Source: Streptomyces sp. SCSIO 30461
GTDB lineage: Bacteria; Actinomycetota; Actinomycetes; Streptomycetales; Streptomycetaceae
Direction of reading: 5' to 3'
Length of the DNA: 64,000 nt
Assembly: GCF_037023745.1 (NCBI RefSeq)
Contig: NZ_CP146101.1
Location: forward strand, 7,493,501 to 7,557,500
The translations under genes were made by a program, and so were the position numbers. The notes under the pieces are model-generated. The model ran no database searches. It was not told the origin of the DNA and was given only the letters and a program-made list of their open reading frames with translations. Shown here in pieces: positions 16,773-25,326 of the stretch (within the stretch, counting starts at the first letter, position 1; each line of letters opens with the position of its first letter).

Positions 16773-17582
16773 GTGTCCATGTCCCGCATCCCCTTCGAAC
16801 AGCTACCCGCCGACGTCCGCCGAGCCGTCGCCGACAAGAGCGGCGCCGTTCACCAAGCGGTGACCGTGCAAGGCGGCATGAACTCCGGCATCGCCTCCGT
16901 CCTGGCGACGAACGGCGGCCGGGTCTTCGTGAAGGGCATCCCGGCCGACCATCCCCAGGTCGCTGCCCAACGCCGCGAGGCAGCCGTCGCTCCGTACCTG
17001 CCGGCATCCTGTCCACGCCTGTACTGGCACCTGGAGTTCGGCGGCTGGAGCTTGCTCGGCTACGAGGTGATCGACGGCCGCCACGCCGACTACACGCCAG
17101 GCTCACCCGACCTGCCGCTCGTGGAAACCGCGCTTGTCGAACTGCAGGGCCTTGCAGCGCCCGCCGGCATTGGGATCAAGGACGCCGTCGACCGGTGGGC
17201 GGACTACGCACCGCCAGGTACGCTGCACTACTTCGAGGGCAACACTCTCCTGCACACCGACTTCGCCCCGGACAACGTCCTGATCACCGGTGCCCGCGCA
17301 CGACTCATCGACTGGGCCTGGCCGACGCGAGGGGCGGCCTGGATCGACCCCGGCGCACTTATCCTCCAGCTCATGGACGCCGGGCATTCGGTGGAGGAGG
17401 CCCTCGCCTTCGCAAGTCGGTTCTCGTCCTGGCGGGACGCAAAGGCCGAGGCACTCGCGGCCTTCAGCTTGGCCACGGCGGCACTGTGGCGGGAGATTGC
17501 TGAAGTGGAGCGGACACCATGGAAGTTGGGGATGGCGAAGCGAGCGGCGGAGTTCGCGCGCGTCCGGGACTGGGCCCTATAG
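16773..17582 (+). CDS. APH-family phosphotransferase
   Basis: A 269-residue protein of the aminoglycoside phosphotransferase/choline kinase fold. The catalytic loop is HTDFAPDNVLI (His, Asp and Asn of the Brenner motif) and the metal-binding Asp follows in LIDWAWPTRG. The N-terminal lobe has RVFVKGI with the ATP-contacting Lys. The GTG at 16773 has GAGGA about 7 bp upstream; ATG 16779 is an alternative. The gene follows the peptide gene after a terminator, so cotranscription is uncertain. Function could be antibiotic inactivation or modification of the cluster's product. Confidence 0.85.
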   Translation: MSMSRIPFEQLPADVRRAVADKSGAVHQAVTVQGGMNSGIASVLATNGGRVFVKGIPADHPQVAAQRREAAVAPYLPASCPRLYWHLEFGGWSLLGYEVIDGRHADYTPGSPDLPLVETALVELQGLAAPAGIGIKDAVDRWADYAPPGTLHYFEGNTLLHTDFAPDNVLITGARARLIDWAWPTRGAAWIDPGALILQLMDAGHSVEEALAFASRFSSWRDAKAEALAAFSLATAALWREIAEVERTPWKLGMAKRAAEFARVRDWAL

Positions 17583-17797
17583 ACGCCACGTACTGGGAAG
17601 GGGGGACGCGTTCGGACGGACTTGCCCGGCTCTCAGCGGTGCTCGTGTCGACGAGGGTGCCGGGGGCCGCTTGGGCTGGCGACGGCGTGATGTCAGTGGT
17701 GACGCCTAGGCTGGATGAGGCAAGTGTGTTGCGCCGTCAGCTCCCATCCTCTGATGCGGTCCGGGGGCGGTCGGCCCGTTCGAATCCGAGGACAACC

Positions 17798-18790
17798 ATG
17801 CAGCTCGCCGACCATTTCAATGAGTTTTTGCGCACCACGGTGAACCTGGGCCAAGTCAAGCTCGACCTTCTCGACACCAGGGTGGAGGCGATCTACCGGG
17901 CGTTGAAGGCGGACGAGGAAATCGGCTCGCTGGTCCTGGGCAAGATTCCGCAGGGCTCATGGGCGCATCGCACGATCATCGACCCGGTCGGCGGGACGGA
18001 GTTCGATGCTGACGTGATGCTGCTGATGGCCGAGAACCCGGACTGGTCACAGAGCCCGAAGACGTATATCGAAGAGGTGTATGCGGCCCTGCATCGACAC
18101 AGCATCTACAAGGACATGCCGCACTCGCGTAAGTGCCGATGTGTGCGGCTGGTCTACAGCAACTCCATGCACGTGGACATCGTTCCTTACGTGATGCTAG
18201 TCGACGGTCGAGAGGTCATCGTCAACCGCGACGAGGACACCTGGGAGAACACCAACTCGCAGGGCTTCAGCACTTGGATGCGCACTCAGGACCAGATCGC
18301 GCAGGGGAATCTGCGCAAGGTCATCCGGTTGATGAAATTCCTGCGCGACCACAAGGGATCGTTCACCGGGACGCGGTCGGTGATCCTGACGACGCTGCTC
18401 GGCAACCAAGTCCATGCCTACAAGAAGTTCTCCGATCCGGGCTACTACCGTGATGTGCCAACTGCGCTCTTGCACATCGTCGCTGACCTGGACACCTATC
18501 TGCAGGCCAACGAGATCAAGCCCTCGGTCGCCGACCCCTCAGGGTCTGGGCTGACCTTCGACCACCGATGGGAGCAGAACACGTACTCCTACTTCCGCGA
18601 CCGCATCCACAAGCACGCCGCCGAGATCCACGACGCTTACCACGCCGAGGACAAGGACACGAGCCTACGGCTGTGGCAGAACCTTTTCGGCCCCGAGTTC
18701 AAGGCCCCGGTTTCGGCAACCAGCGGCTCCAAGTTCCCCGCGGCTGCCACCACGGTCACCGCTGTCGCGCGGCCTGGTCGCGCCGGGTGA
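17798..18790 (+). CDS. CBASS cyclic-oligonucleotide synthase (CD-NTase)
   Basis: A 330-residue cGAS/DncV-like nucleotidyltransferase. The active-site pattern is intact: Gly53-Ser54 in KIPQGSWAHRT, Asp70 and Asp72 in EFDADVML, and the third acid Asp127 in MHVDIVPYV. On phage infection such enzymes make a cyclic nucleotide that activates an effector, here probably the HNH-SAVED protein at 20639-21847. The C-terminus ends PGRAG; in type II CBASS the C-terminal residue is conjugated by Cap2, and a terminal Gly fits. ATG with GAGGA 6 bp upstream. The next gene starts within its stop codon. The cyclic product cannot be deduced. Confidence 0.92.
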   Translation: MQLADHFNEFLRTTVNLGQVKLDLLDTRVEAIYRALKADEEIGSLVLGKIPQGSWAHRTIIDPVGGTEFDADVMLLMAENPDWSQSPKTYIEEVYAALHRHSIYKDMPHSRKCRCVRLVYSNSMHVDIVPYVMLVDGREVIVNRDEDTWENTNSQGFSTWMRTQDQIAQGNLRKVIRLMKFLRDHKGSFTGTRSVILTTLLGNQVHAYKKFSDPGYYRDVPTALLHIVADLDTYLQANEIKPSVADPSGSGLTFDHRWEQNTYSYFRDRIHKHAAEIHDAYHAEDKDTSLRLWQNLFGPEFKAPVSATSGSKFPAAATTVTAVARPGRAG

Positions 18791-20550
18791 GCGGCGGCAA
18801 GAACCGACCCGCCCCGACGGACTGGCAGAGAGAGGCCCTGGCCGAGCTGCGCGAGGCCGCGGCCGAACAGCCTGACGTGCTGCGTCTGGTGGGAGTTCCA
18901 GCCCGCGGCCAGAACGGTGTGCTCAGGGTGACGCTGCGGCTTCACACAGGGCCCTTGGCCACTGCTGACGGCGGCTTGGTTCTGCAGGAGCACGAGGAGT
19001 TCGTCCTGACCTTGCCGGCCTCACCGCTGTCCGCAACCACCGTCGAAGTGGAGCACTGGAGGTTCGCCGGCTACCCGCATGTCCTCCAGGGACGCCGACT
19101 GTGCATCTTCCTGGATCCCGCCCGCGAGTGGGATCCGCTGCGCGGGGGCATACGGGCGTATCTGAACCGGCTGTGGTCCTGGCTGAGCGACGCGGCAGCG
19201 GGCCAGTTCAACGCATCAAAGGCGATGTACCACGCCGTCGGCGGAGTGCTTCACCAAACGCCCGGAACCCCGACGCTGGTCGTACGCGTTCCCGGCCCTG
19301 ACCAGCGAATCCAGACTGGCTACCTGATCGCGCGCACCGAGCACCGACTAGACCTGGCCTACAGTCCGCCCCCGGAAGGCAGGGCCGTACGGGTGCCAGT
19401 AATCACCATTGCGGGAGCGCTGCCGCTCGGCGGCGGCTCAACCTTTGCCGAGCTGCTGACCTACGTGGACAACCCTCCGTTCGATCGCCAGAGGAGAAGC
19501 TCCCCGCAGGCAGTCGCCCAGTCTCCGGCGATCCTGACCACGCTCGCGGCCAGTGCGGCCCGCAACCCCGATGGCTCGCCGCAGTACCTGATCCTGGCAG
19601 TCCCGCACCCTGCGGGCGGCCCGCCCAATCTCTTGGGTGCACGTCTTCCCGCGCCTACCGCGGATGCACTGCGGCGCATGGCCCACGAGCAGGGTTCCGC
19701 GCTGAACATCGACGCCTCCCAGATCCGCCCGGACCTACTGATCGAATGGTGCCCTGTGTCCGATGAACGGCCTGCCGTGACGACACGTCGCGATGACGGA
19801 AGCCTCATCGGGGGCTTCTTGGGGAAACACGTGCATGTCTGGGGCTGCGGCGGCCTTGGCTCCTGGATCGCCGAGTTCGTCGTCCGTGGCGGCGCCTCAC
19901 AGGTGACGGTGTGCGACCCCGGAACAGTCACCGGCGGACTGCTGGTCCGGCAGAACTACGTCGAGGCTGACGTTGGAGCCTCCAAAGCCCAAGCCCTGGC
20001 CCGACGGCTGCGAGCAGTGGATGACACCGTCGCGGTCCACGTCCACGACGGCGTACTGCCCGACGCTACAGCTCTGGCAGGCGCCGAAGTCATTATCGAC
20101 GCGACCGTGAGCATTGCCATGGGCCACATCCTGGATCGCCTCGCGGCTAGCGGGGGACGCCACCCGGTCCTGGCTCAGGTAGCCACCGACACCCGCACCG
20201 GCACCTTGGGCCTGCTGAGCGTCTCCGCGCCCACCACCGCACAGGGGCCCAGCAGCATCGACACTGCCGCCGGGAAGATCGTACTGGCCGACCCCGCCCT
20301 GGAGCTTTACCACCGCCTGTGGCAGGACACCCCGGACGGCGACGAACTTGTACCAACCCGCGGCTGTTCGGTGCCCACCTTCCACGGGGCATCGGCCGAC
20401 CTGGCTGCTGTCGCCGGAACGCTGACGTCCCTCCTGGGGATGCACCTGATCACTCCCGGCTCGGGCACACATCTGATCGCGCTCCCTCACGCAGCCGGAT
20501 CGCCCCATCACCATTTCCTGGCCCACGACCCGACACCGACCACGCCCTGA
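18787..20550 (+). CDS. cap2: CBASS Cap2, E2-E1 fusion conjugating enzyme
   Basis: A 587-residue ThiF-family protein with GTG start overlapping the CD-NTase stop by 4 bp. Residues 1-150 form a ubiquitin E2-like domain with likely catalytic Cys106 in GRRLCIFLDPAREWDP. Residues 345-520 form the E1 adenylation domain (GCGGLGSW at 353-360, VTVCDPGTV, RQNYVEADVGASKA). The E1 catalytic Cys is likely Cys527 in TRGCSVPTFHG. Cap2 attaches the CD-NTase C-terminus to targets and primes the enzyme. No Cap3 (JAB deconjugase) gene is adjacent, which departs from the full type II operon. Confidence 0.9.
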   Translation: MSGGKNRPAPTDWQREALAELREAAAEQPDVLRLVGVPARGQNGVLRVTLRLHTGPLATADGGLVLQEHEEFVLTLPASPLSATTVEVEHWRFAGYPHVLQGRRLCIFLDPAREWDPLRGGIRAYLNRLWSWLSDAAAGQFNASKAMYHAVGGVLHQTPGTPTLVVRVPGPDQRIQTGYLIARTEHRLDLAYSPPPEGRAVRVPVITIAGALPLGGGSTFAELLTYVDNPPFDRQRRSSPQAVAQSPAILTTLAASAARNPDGSPQYLILAVPHPAGGPPNLLGARLPAPTADALRRMAHEQGSALNIDASQIRPDLLIEWCPVSDERPAVTTRRDDGSLIGGFLGKHVHVWGCGGLGSWIAEFVVRGGASQVTVCDPGTVTGGLLVRQNYVEADVGASKAQALARRLRAVDDTVAVHVHDGVLPDATALAGAEVIIDATVSIAMGHILDRLAASGGRHPVLAQVATDTRTGTLGLLSVSAPTTAQGPSSIDTAAGKIVLADPALELYHRLWQDTPDGDELVPTRGCSVPTFHGASADLAAVAGTLTSLLGMHLITPGSGTHLIALPHAAGSPHHHFLAHDPTPTTP

Positions 20551-20638
20551 CCCATCCCATGTGCACTGGAGGATGCGCTGTCGCCAAGGCGAACGGGAAC
20601 GCAGTAACTGGCTATCGGATCGCCAGCGAGTGCCAGCG

Positions 20639-21847
20639 TCAGGGAATCTCCAAGGCTCGTCGATATCCGCTCGGCGTGCGGTCGTAGAGCACCAGCGCCG
20701 GGTGCACTTGGCGGTCGCGTACCCGCCCCAGGCTTACCCCGGCCGAGAGCGGCACCGCGAACAGCACGTGCAGGCGCCGCACCTGCTTGGCGCTCGCCTC
20801 CAGATCCGCGAACAGCGACCGCAGCACCTCCTGGAACTGAGTCAAGGAAACGCGATTGCGCAGCACGTCCGGCGCGGCGGCAACATCAACAGGGCTGATG
20901 CGGTACCGGCGCAGTCCGGCGAGCTGGTGTGGGACCTCCTCGGGCTGGATCGTGCCTGAGATGTTCAGCACGAGCACCGCCTCATGCGCGGGCGGCTGGT
21001 CAACGTCGAGGTGGACCGCGAAGCCGACCGCAGGCGCTGTCGAAGACCACGACCAGGACTCGTCTTCGCGGTGACGCTGATAGACGTCGGTGGGCACGGT
21101 GTCGTCCAGACGGGATCCGAGGTAGACAAGCAGTGGCAGCCGGGCGAAGCCGAAAACACTCAAGTGCGCAACTTTGTCACGGGCGATACCGCGGTTGAGC
21201 TGGTTGTCGATGACCTCGTCGATGACGGCGGTGGCTGCCCGGTAGTAGGGCGAGCCTCCAGTCTCCTCGTCGGGGATGTCACGCAGATCGATCGTCATCT
21301 CGCCGGCCACGTGGCGCAGGTCGATCTCCACGCCGTGCCGCTCATAGGACTCCAGGAATAGTGGGAACCGGTCCCCGGAGGTGATCACCGCGGTAGCGGC
21401 GGTCTGCCGGGTCAGCTCGACTTCCTGGCCACGCACCCGGCCCACCATCCGCAGCACCGTGGTCGCCCGGTCGTCGGCCAGCCCGGTGACGTGCTTGATG
21501 CGGTCCTCGTGAGCGCGTTTGAGCGCGCGCAGCCGTTCCACGGTGAAAACGTCCAGGGTGCCGGAAGCATCGATCTCGTCGTGCTCGTCGGCACAAACCA
21601 GCATCAAGTTGTCGGCGGTGTCGCGCTCCACCAGGTCGTGTTCACCGCGCGGGGAGCCTGCGGTCTGTTGCTGGCCGACGATGTGTGCCAACTCACCCTG
21701 CCGTACGGTGCGGCCCGTCATCCCACCATCGAGCAGATACCTGTTGCAGATCGCGCACCGACCACCACTACGCACCCACACCTCCAAGCGCACAGGCGCT
21801 GGGATGGCCCGTCTCCCGCCGCCCTGCCCGGCAGCCTTCCTCGCCAT
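20639..21847 (-). CDS. cap5: CBASS effector Cap5, HNH endonuclease-SAVED fusion
   Basis: A 402-residue protein whose ATG has GGGAGG upstream. Residues 25-110 form an HNH nuclease with structural Cys31/Cys34 (CAIC), His55 in ELAHIVG, Asn80 in DNLMLVC and His89 in CADEHDEID. Residues 180-402 fit a SAVED sensor domain (HEAVLVLNISGT, RRLHVLFAVPLSAGVSLGRV near the end). Cap5 effectors bind the CD-NTase product through SAVED, oligomerise and degrade double-stranded DNA. It is convergent with cap2 with 88 bp between stop codons, so it has its own promoter, unlike the common single operon. Confidence 0.9.
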   Translation of the reverse strand: MARKAAGQGGGRRAIPAPVRLEVWVRSGGRCAICNRYLLDGGMTGRTVRQGELAHIVGQQQTAGSPRGEHDLVERDTADNLMLVCADEHDEIDASGTLDVFTVERLRALKRAHEDRIKHVTGLADDRATTVLRMVGRVRGQEVELTRQTAATAVITSGDRFPLFLESYERHGVEIDLRHVAGEMTIDLRDIPDEETGGSPYYRAATAVIDEVIDNQLNRGIARDKVAHLSVFGFARLPLLVYLGSRLDDTVPTDVYQRHREDESWSWSSTAPAVGFAVHLDVDQPPAHEAVLVLNISGTIQPEEVPHQLAGLRRYRISPVDVAAAPDVLRNRVSLTQFQEVLRSLFADLEASAKQVRRLHVLFAVPLSAGVSLGRVRDRQVHPALVLYDRTPSGYRRALEIP

Positions 21848-22100
21848 ACGTTGCCTCCCGTCTCGGAGCACGCCTGCCGGAACCATTGTGCGTTCCCGTC
21901 CACGGCCTCCTGGTACAGCCCGGTTTGATTCGCCACTCCCGACAACGACGGGGCCGGGCCTTCTGACCGCGCAACCGCTCTCGATTTCTGGGAACGATCT
22001 CCAGCAAGTCGGGAAGCAATCTTCAGGACCTGTGGTGCCGCAAGTCAGAAACATTCGTGAACAGCCTTCGACCACGCGGGCGTTCTGGGATGATGTTTGT

Positions 22101-22484
22101 ATGACGGTCTGGAAGGTCTTGCGTTGGGCGGGGGCCGCTGTCGGTCTGATCGCTCTGGTCGTGTTCTTCGCCTTGCTGGGACTTGATCGGGCGGATCAGT
22201 TGAGCAGTGTGTTGAGTCTGTTCTTCACAGTGGCCGGGTTCGCGCTGGCCTTGGTGAGCCATTCTCAGCAACAGTCTGCGCGCGGGGCATCTCCCGTCGC
22301 GCGCAGTGGGTCGATCGCATCAAGTGGAAGTGTGCGTGGTTCGAAGGCCATCGACACTGGTTCAGGTGCTCCTCCATCCGTCTGGTCGCCCGCACCCTCG
22401 GGAGGAACGGGGGCGTCGGCTGACAGTGGATCGATCGCGGCTGGCGGCGATGTCGAGGATTCTGAAGCACGGCGGGGCTCGTGA
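22101..22484 (+). CDS. two-helix membrane protein paired with STAND NTPase
   Basis: A 127-residue protein with two hydrophobic segments (about 5-27 and 33-54), then a Ser/Gly-rich cytoplasmic tail. The tail contains ADSGSIAAGGDVEDS, nearly the same as ADSGSIVAGRDVKNS at the start of the next protein. The stop overlaps the next ATG by one base. I do not recognise a family; the shared motif and coupling suggest that it is a membrane partner or effector of the NTPase. Confidence 0.7.
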   Translation: MTVWKVLRWAGAAVGLIALVVFFALLGLDRADQLSSVLSLFFTVAGFALALVSHSQQQSARGASPVARSGSIASSGSVRGSKAIDTGSGAPPSVWSPAPSGGTGASADSGSIAAGGDVEDSEARRGS

Positions 22485-24652
22485 TGGGTCGTCGAAAGCC
22501 CCGTCGTACAAAACGCAGCCATGAGGAACCGGTCCTGTATGCCGACAGCGGCTCGATCGTGGCGGGCCGAGACGTTAAGAACTCCAATTCTTTTCACACG
22601 CACACCACGGTATTGCCCGCAGGAGCATTGAAGAGAGCTCCAAAGCTGGAGGCGCCAACGGGGTTGAGTAACGTGCCGCAGCCACACGGATTCGTTGGGC
22701 GGGACAGTCAACTGGCCATGCTGGATGCCGCGTTCGCAACCTCGGGCGAAGTGATTGTGCAGGCCCTCCATGGCCTGGGAGGGGTCGGTAAGTCCACGCT
22801 CGCCGCGTACTGGGCCACGAAACGATCGCGGAGCTCTCCACAGTGGTGGATCACGGCCGATTCACGAACCTCCCTGGACTCCGGGCTGGCCGACCTCGCG
22901 GTTGCCCTCCAACCTGCTTTCAGGAGCGCGGAGACGGGCGCTGACGAACTGCGGGAGTGGGCTCTTCTATGGCTTGCGACGCATCGGAACTGGCTTATCG
23001 TGCTGGACAACGTTAACGATCCCCAACATATCCGTCCAGTCATCGATCGGGCTGGCCGAGGCGGACGCTTCCTCATCACCAGTCGCCGTGCCACCGGCTG
23101 GCACCAACTTTCCTCTGCCATAGCCCTCGACGTTCTGGAAGCACCTGAATCCATCGAGTTGTTCACTCGAATTCTAAACCACGGAAAGACGAGGACCAGC
23201 GAGGGCGCCGCTGAAGTCTGTGCCGAAGTTGGCTGTCTACCCTTGGCTGTAGAGCAGGCAGCGTCCTACTGCGCAGAGACGGGCATCTCTCCAAGATCCT
23301 ATCTGGAACTGCTCAAGAACAGGCCGGCAGAAATGTTCGCGGCCACCACGGAAAATGGCGAAGCGGACCGTACTATCGCCCGAATTTGGAGTATCACGTT
23401 AGATCACCTCAGGGATACACCTCTAGCTGGCGAAGTACTACGGGTCCTGGCTTGGTACGCCCCTGACGGAATCCCCCGCAGCTTGCTTGACGATCTCCGC
23501 TACCCGCCTGCTCTGCGGGCAAAGATGACACGACTAAGATCTCAGTGCGGGAAGCACGACGCGAAGAGCTGGCGCGGCCGAATCCACCAATTCAGACACC
23601 TATATGCGGAGCAAATGATTGACCCTCTGGCACTAAACAATGCTATCGGGCGATTGGCCGCCTACAGCATGATCGGAGAGCGAGACGGAAATATCGCCGT
23701 TCATCGATTGGTTCAAACCCTCGCCCGGACATCTGACCCAAAAGATCCCCACCGCCAAGCGGGAGATATCGCTGATGCCCATCGAACCGCGAGCAGTTCA
23801 TTGGCGCACCAAATACCAAAACTCACGAGCGATCCCAGCACTTGGCAGGCGTCGCGCCCATTGCTGCCTCACCTGATTGTTCACGCCGAACTTAGCCAAG
23901 GGGAGCTGGAGGGCACTATCACCGCCAGCCTGCTGACTTACGCCTCGGCATTCCTCTATCAGACGGGATCAATCAATCGAAGCATCGCCATTGGGTGCCG
24001 TGCACTTGAGATCAACGAGCGCATGTTGGGCACAAGGCACAGCGACACCTTGGTCGGTCGCAGTAATCTAGCCACGGCCTACTGGGCTGCCGGTGACTTC
24101 AAAACTGCAATCCGGCTAAATGAGACTAACGTCGCCGAATCTGCAACAATCCTTGGCGCAGACCACCCGCAAGCACTTAAATTCCGTTTCAACCTGGCGG
24201 CCACTTATCGCTATGTCGGCGACTTCAAAAAGGCGATTCCCTCACTGCAGTCCACCCTGGCCGACCTTGAGCGTATTCTCGGCGCCGACCACCCCGACAC
24301 CCTAATATGCCGCCATGGTCTCGCGTGCGCCTACCAGGCCATGGGTGACCTTCAGCGAGCGATTCCCTTGCTGCAGTCCACCCTGGCCGACCTTGAGCGT
24401 GCCCTCGGCGCCGACCATCCCGATGCTATTATCTCCCGGGGGAATCTCGCAGGCGCATATCAAGACGCTGGCGACCATAAAAAAGCAGTTTCGCTGTTCC
24501 GGTCCACCCTTGCCGACTGTGAGCGCGTTCTCGGCGCCGAACACCCCCACACTTTGACTAGCCAGAAGAACCTCAAAAATGCATATCAGGCCGCCAAGAC
24601 GCGTAAACGCCCTGATGAATCTCGGTCGGGGAAAGACTGTCGAGAGAAGTAA
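22484..24652 (+). CDS. NB-ARC/TPR STAND NTPase, candidate defence sensor
   Basis: A 722-residue protein. The N-terminal 45 residues carry the ADSGSIVAGRDVKNS motif. The NB-ARC ATPase has FVGRDSQLAML, Walker A GLGGVGKST (about 98-106), Walker B WLIVLDNVND (about 170-179), a sensor RFLITSRR and CLPLAVEQAASYC. The last third contains 42-residue TPR units, three of them highly similar (from 24233, 24359 and 24485). STAND ATPases of this form sense phage or stress signals and oligomerise. The gene is AT-richer than its neighbours and has a TTA leucine codon (23399-23401). GTG at 22481 is an alternative start. Confidence 0.87.
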   Translation: MGRRKPRRTKRSHEEPVLYADSGSIVAGRDVKNSNSFHTHTTVLPAGALKRAPKLEAPTGLSNVPQPHGFVGRDSQLAMLDAAFATSGEVIVQALHGLGGVGKSTLAAYWATKRSRSSPQWWITADSRTSLDSGLADLAVALQPAFRSAETGADELREWALLWLATHRNWLIVLDNVNDPQHIRPVIDRAGRGGRFLITSRRATGWHQLSSAIALDVLEAPESIELFTRILNHGKTRTSEGAAEVCAEVGCLPLAVEQAASYCAETGISPRSYLELLKNRPAEMFAATTENGEADRTIARIWSITLDHLRDTPLAGEVLRVLAWYAPDGIPRSLLDDLRYPPALRAKMTRLRSQCGKHDAKSWRGRIHQFRHLYAEQMIDPLALNNAIGRLAAYSMIGERDGNIAVHRLVQTLARTSDPKDPHRQAGDIADAHRTASSSLAHQIPKLTSDPSTWQASRPLLPHLIVHAELSQGELEGTITASLLTYASAFLYQTGSINRSIAIGCRALEINERMLGTRHSDTLVGRSNLATAYWAAGDFKTAIRLNETNVAESATILGADHPQALKFRFNLAATYRYVGDFKKAIPSLQSTLADLERILGADHPDTLICRHGLACAYQAMGDLQRAIPLLQSTLADLERALGADHPDAIISRGNLAGAYQDAGDHKKAVSLFRSTLADCERVLGAEHPHTLTSQKNLKNAYQAAKTRKRPDESRSGKDCREK

Positions 24653-25174
24653 GGTTGAACTCGCGGTGGCGGGTGGCAATTGGAGCGTGCGAAGTCTTCC
24701 AGCTGTGCGCCAGGCCAACCAGATTCCGCCCGATCGCATCTGGTTGGCCAGCACTGACAGCTGTATCCACGGGACTGCGCGCATGCAGTACCTACCACCC
24801 TGGCGGCATGCGCACGGGGGGGGATCGATCAATACGCCCTCTTGGAGACCGTCTACCGGCCCGCCTAAGTGATCAGTACCGTCCGCCAACTACGTGAGGC
24901 TGGCGTCGTGACGACGGAACCTCGTGCCATCAACGTCAAGACACGAGTGACCCTGGCGGCGGCACCTCCCACCACCAACCCGTCGGCCGAGCAGGGCGCC
25001 CTTTGGGGTGAGCCCGAGGGCACATCCAGGGCACATGAGCCCGGGAAACGGCGTAGACCAGTGAGAACTACCGAGAGACGTTTCCCCTGGTCAGCACACA
25101 CATCGCCAAGAATCCCCAGGTCAGCGCCCTCCCGCCCCCAATCGCTGCATGAATGGCAGGATTTCAGCCATCGT
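24653..25174. other. right-end noncoding region of the island
   Basis: About 520 bp with no convincing gene between the STAND NTPase and the right core. Open frames cross it but have no protein-like features. It contains the right arm repeats (25018-25036). The bases directly left of the right core (25144-25174) mimic the 3' codons of the target gene with AT-richer synonymous codons, as expected of the element's attP. Confidence 0.6.
25018..25036. repeat. right arm-type repeats
   Basis: GGGCACAT at 25018-25025 and 25029-25036, in the same 11-bp period as the left pair at 4306/4317. They are about 140 bp inside the right core. They are likely integrase arm-binding sites. Confidence 0.62.
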
Positions 25175-25197
25175 CTGCATGAGGCGGGGCATCAGCC
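25175..25197. other. right attachment core (island/chromosome junction)
   Basis: The 23 bp are identical to 4184-4206. They are followed by the displaced host 3' end of the target gene (GTACTGCCTGGTGTGGCC then TGA at 25216-25218). Joining 4183 to the core and then to 25198 would restore the empty site. Confidence 0.88.
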
Positions 25198-25326
25198 GTA
25201 CTGCCTGGTGTGGCCCTGATCGCAGGGAGCCGGCTCGGGCGGGAGTACGGCTCCGAGGTCGGCGCGAGTGGCTGCCAAAGCGGCTACGAGCCACCGCGGT
25301 CGATCCATAGCCGCCATGCCGGAGCC

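Larger units (their letters stand above)
4184..25197. mobile_element. integrative mobilizable element, about 21 kb
   Basis: The segment is bounded by 23-bp identical cores and carries, immediately inside the left end, a tyrosine integrase pointing toward the left junction and an excisionase-like protein. It also has a DUF3631 ATPase, MobC and a relaxase, with candidate iterons and a candidate oriT. Cargo comprises a regulator/YdcF/WbqC/flavoprotein operon, a radical SAM/peptide operon, a CBASS system and a STAND NTPase pair. No FtsK/SpoIIIE-type TraB translocase, RepSA-type initiator or type IV secretion gene is visible. Mobilization by another element is therefore more likely than autonomous transfer. 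Confidence 0.87.

Noticed and set aside
4184..25197. Classical actinomycete integrative conjugative element (AICE)
   Set aside because: No FtsK/TraB-type translocase, RepSA-type initiator or Pra/Nud genes are visible; MobC plus relaxase points to a mobilizable element.
24869..25219. Open frame ending in SLHEWQDFSHRLHEAGHQPYCLVWP
   Set aside because: Its end is the attP/host copy of the target gene's 3' codons; the upstream part has no protein-like features or ribosome site. It is a by-product of the right junction.
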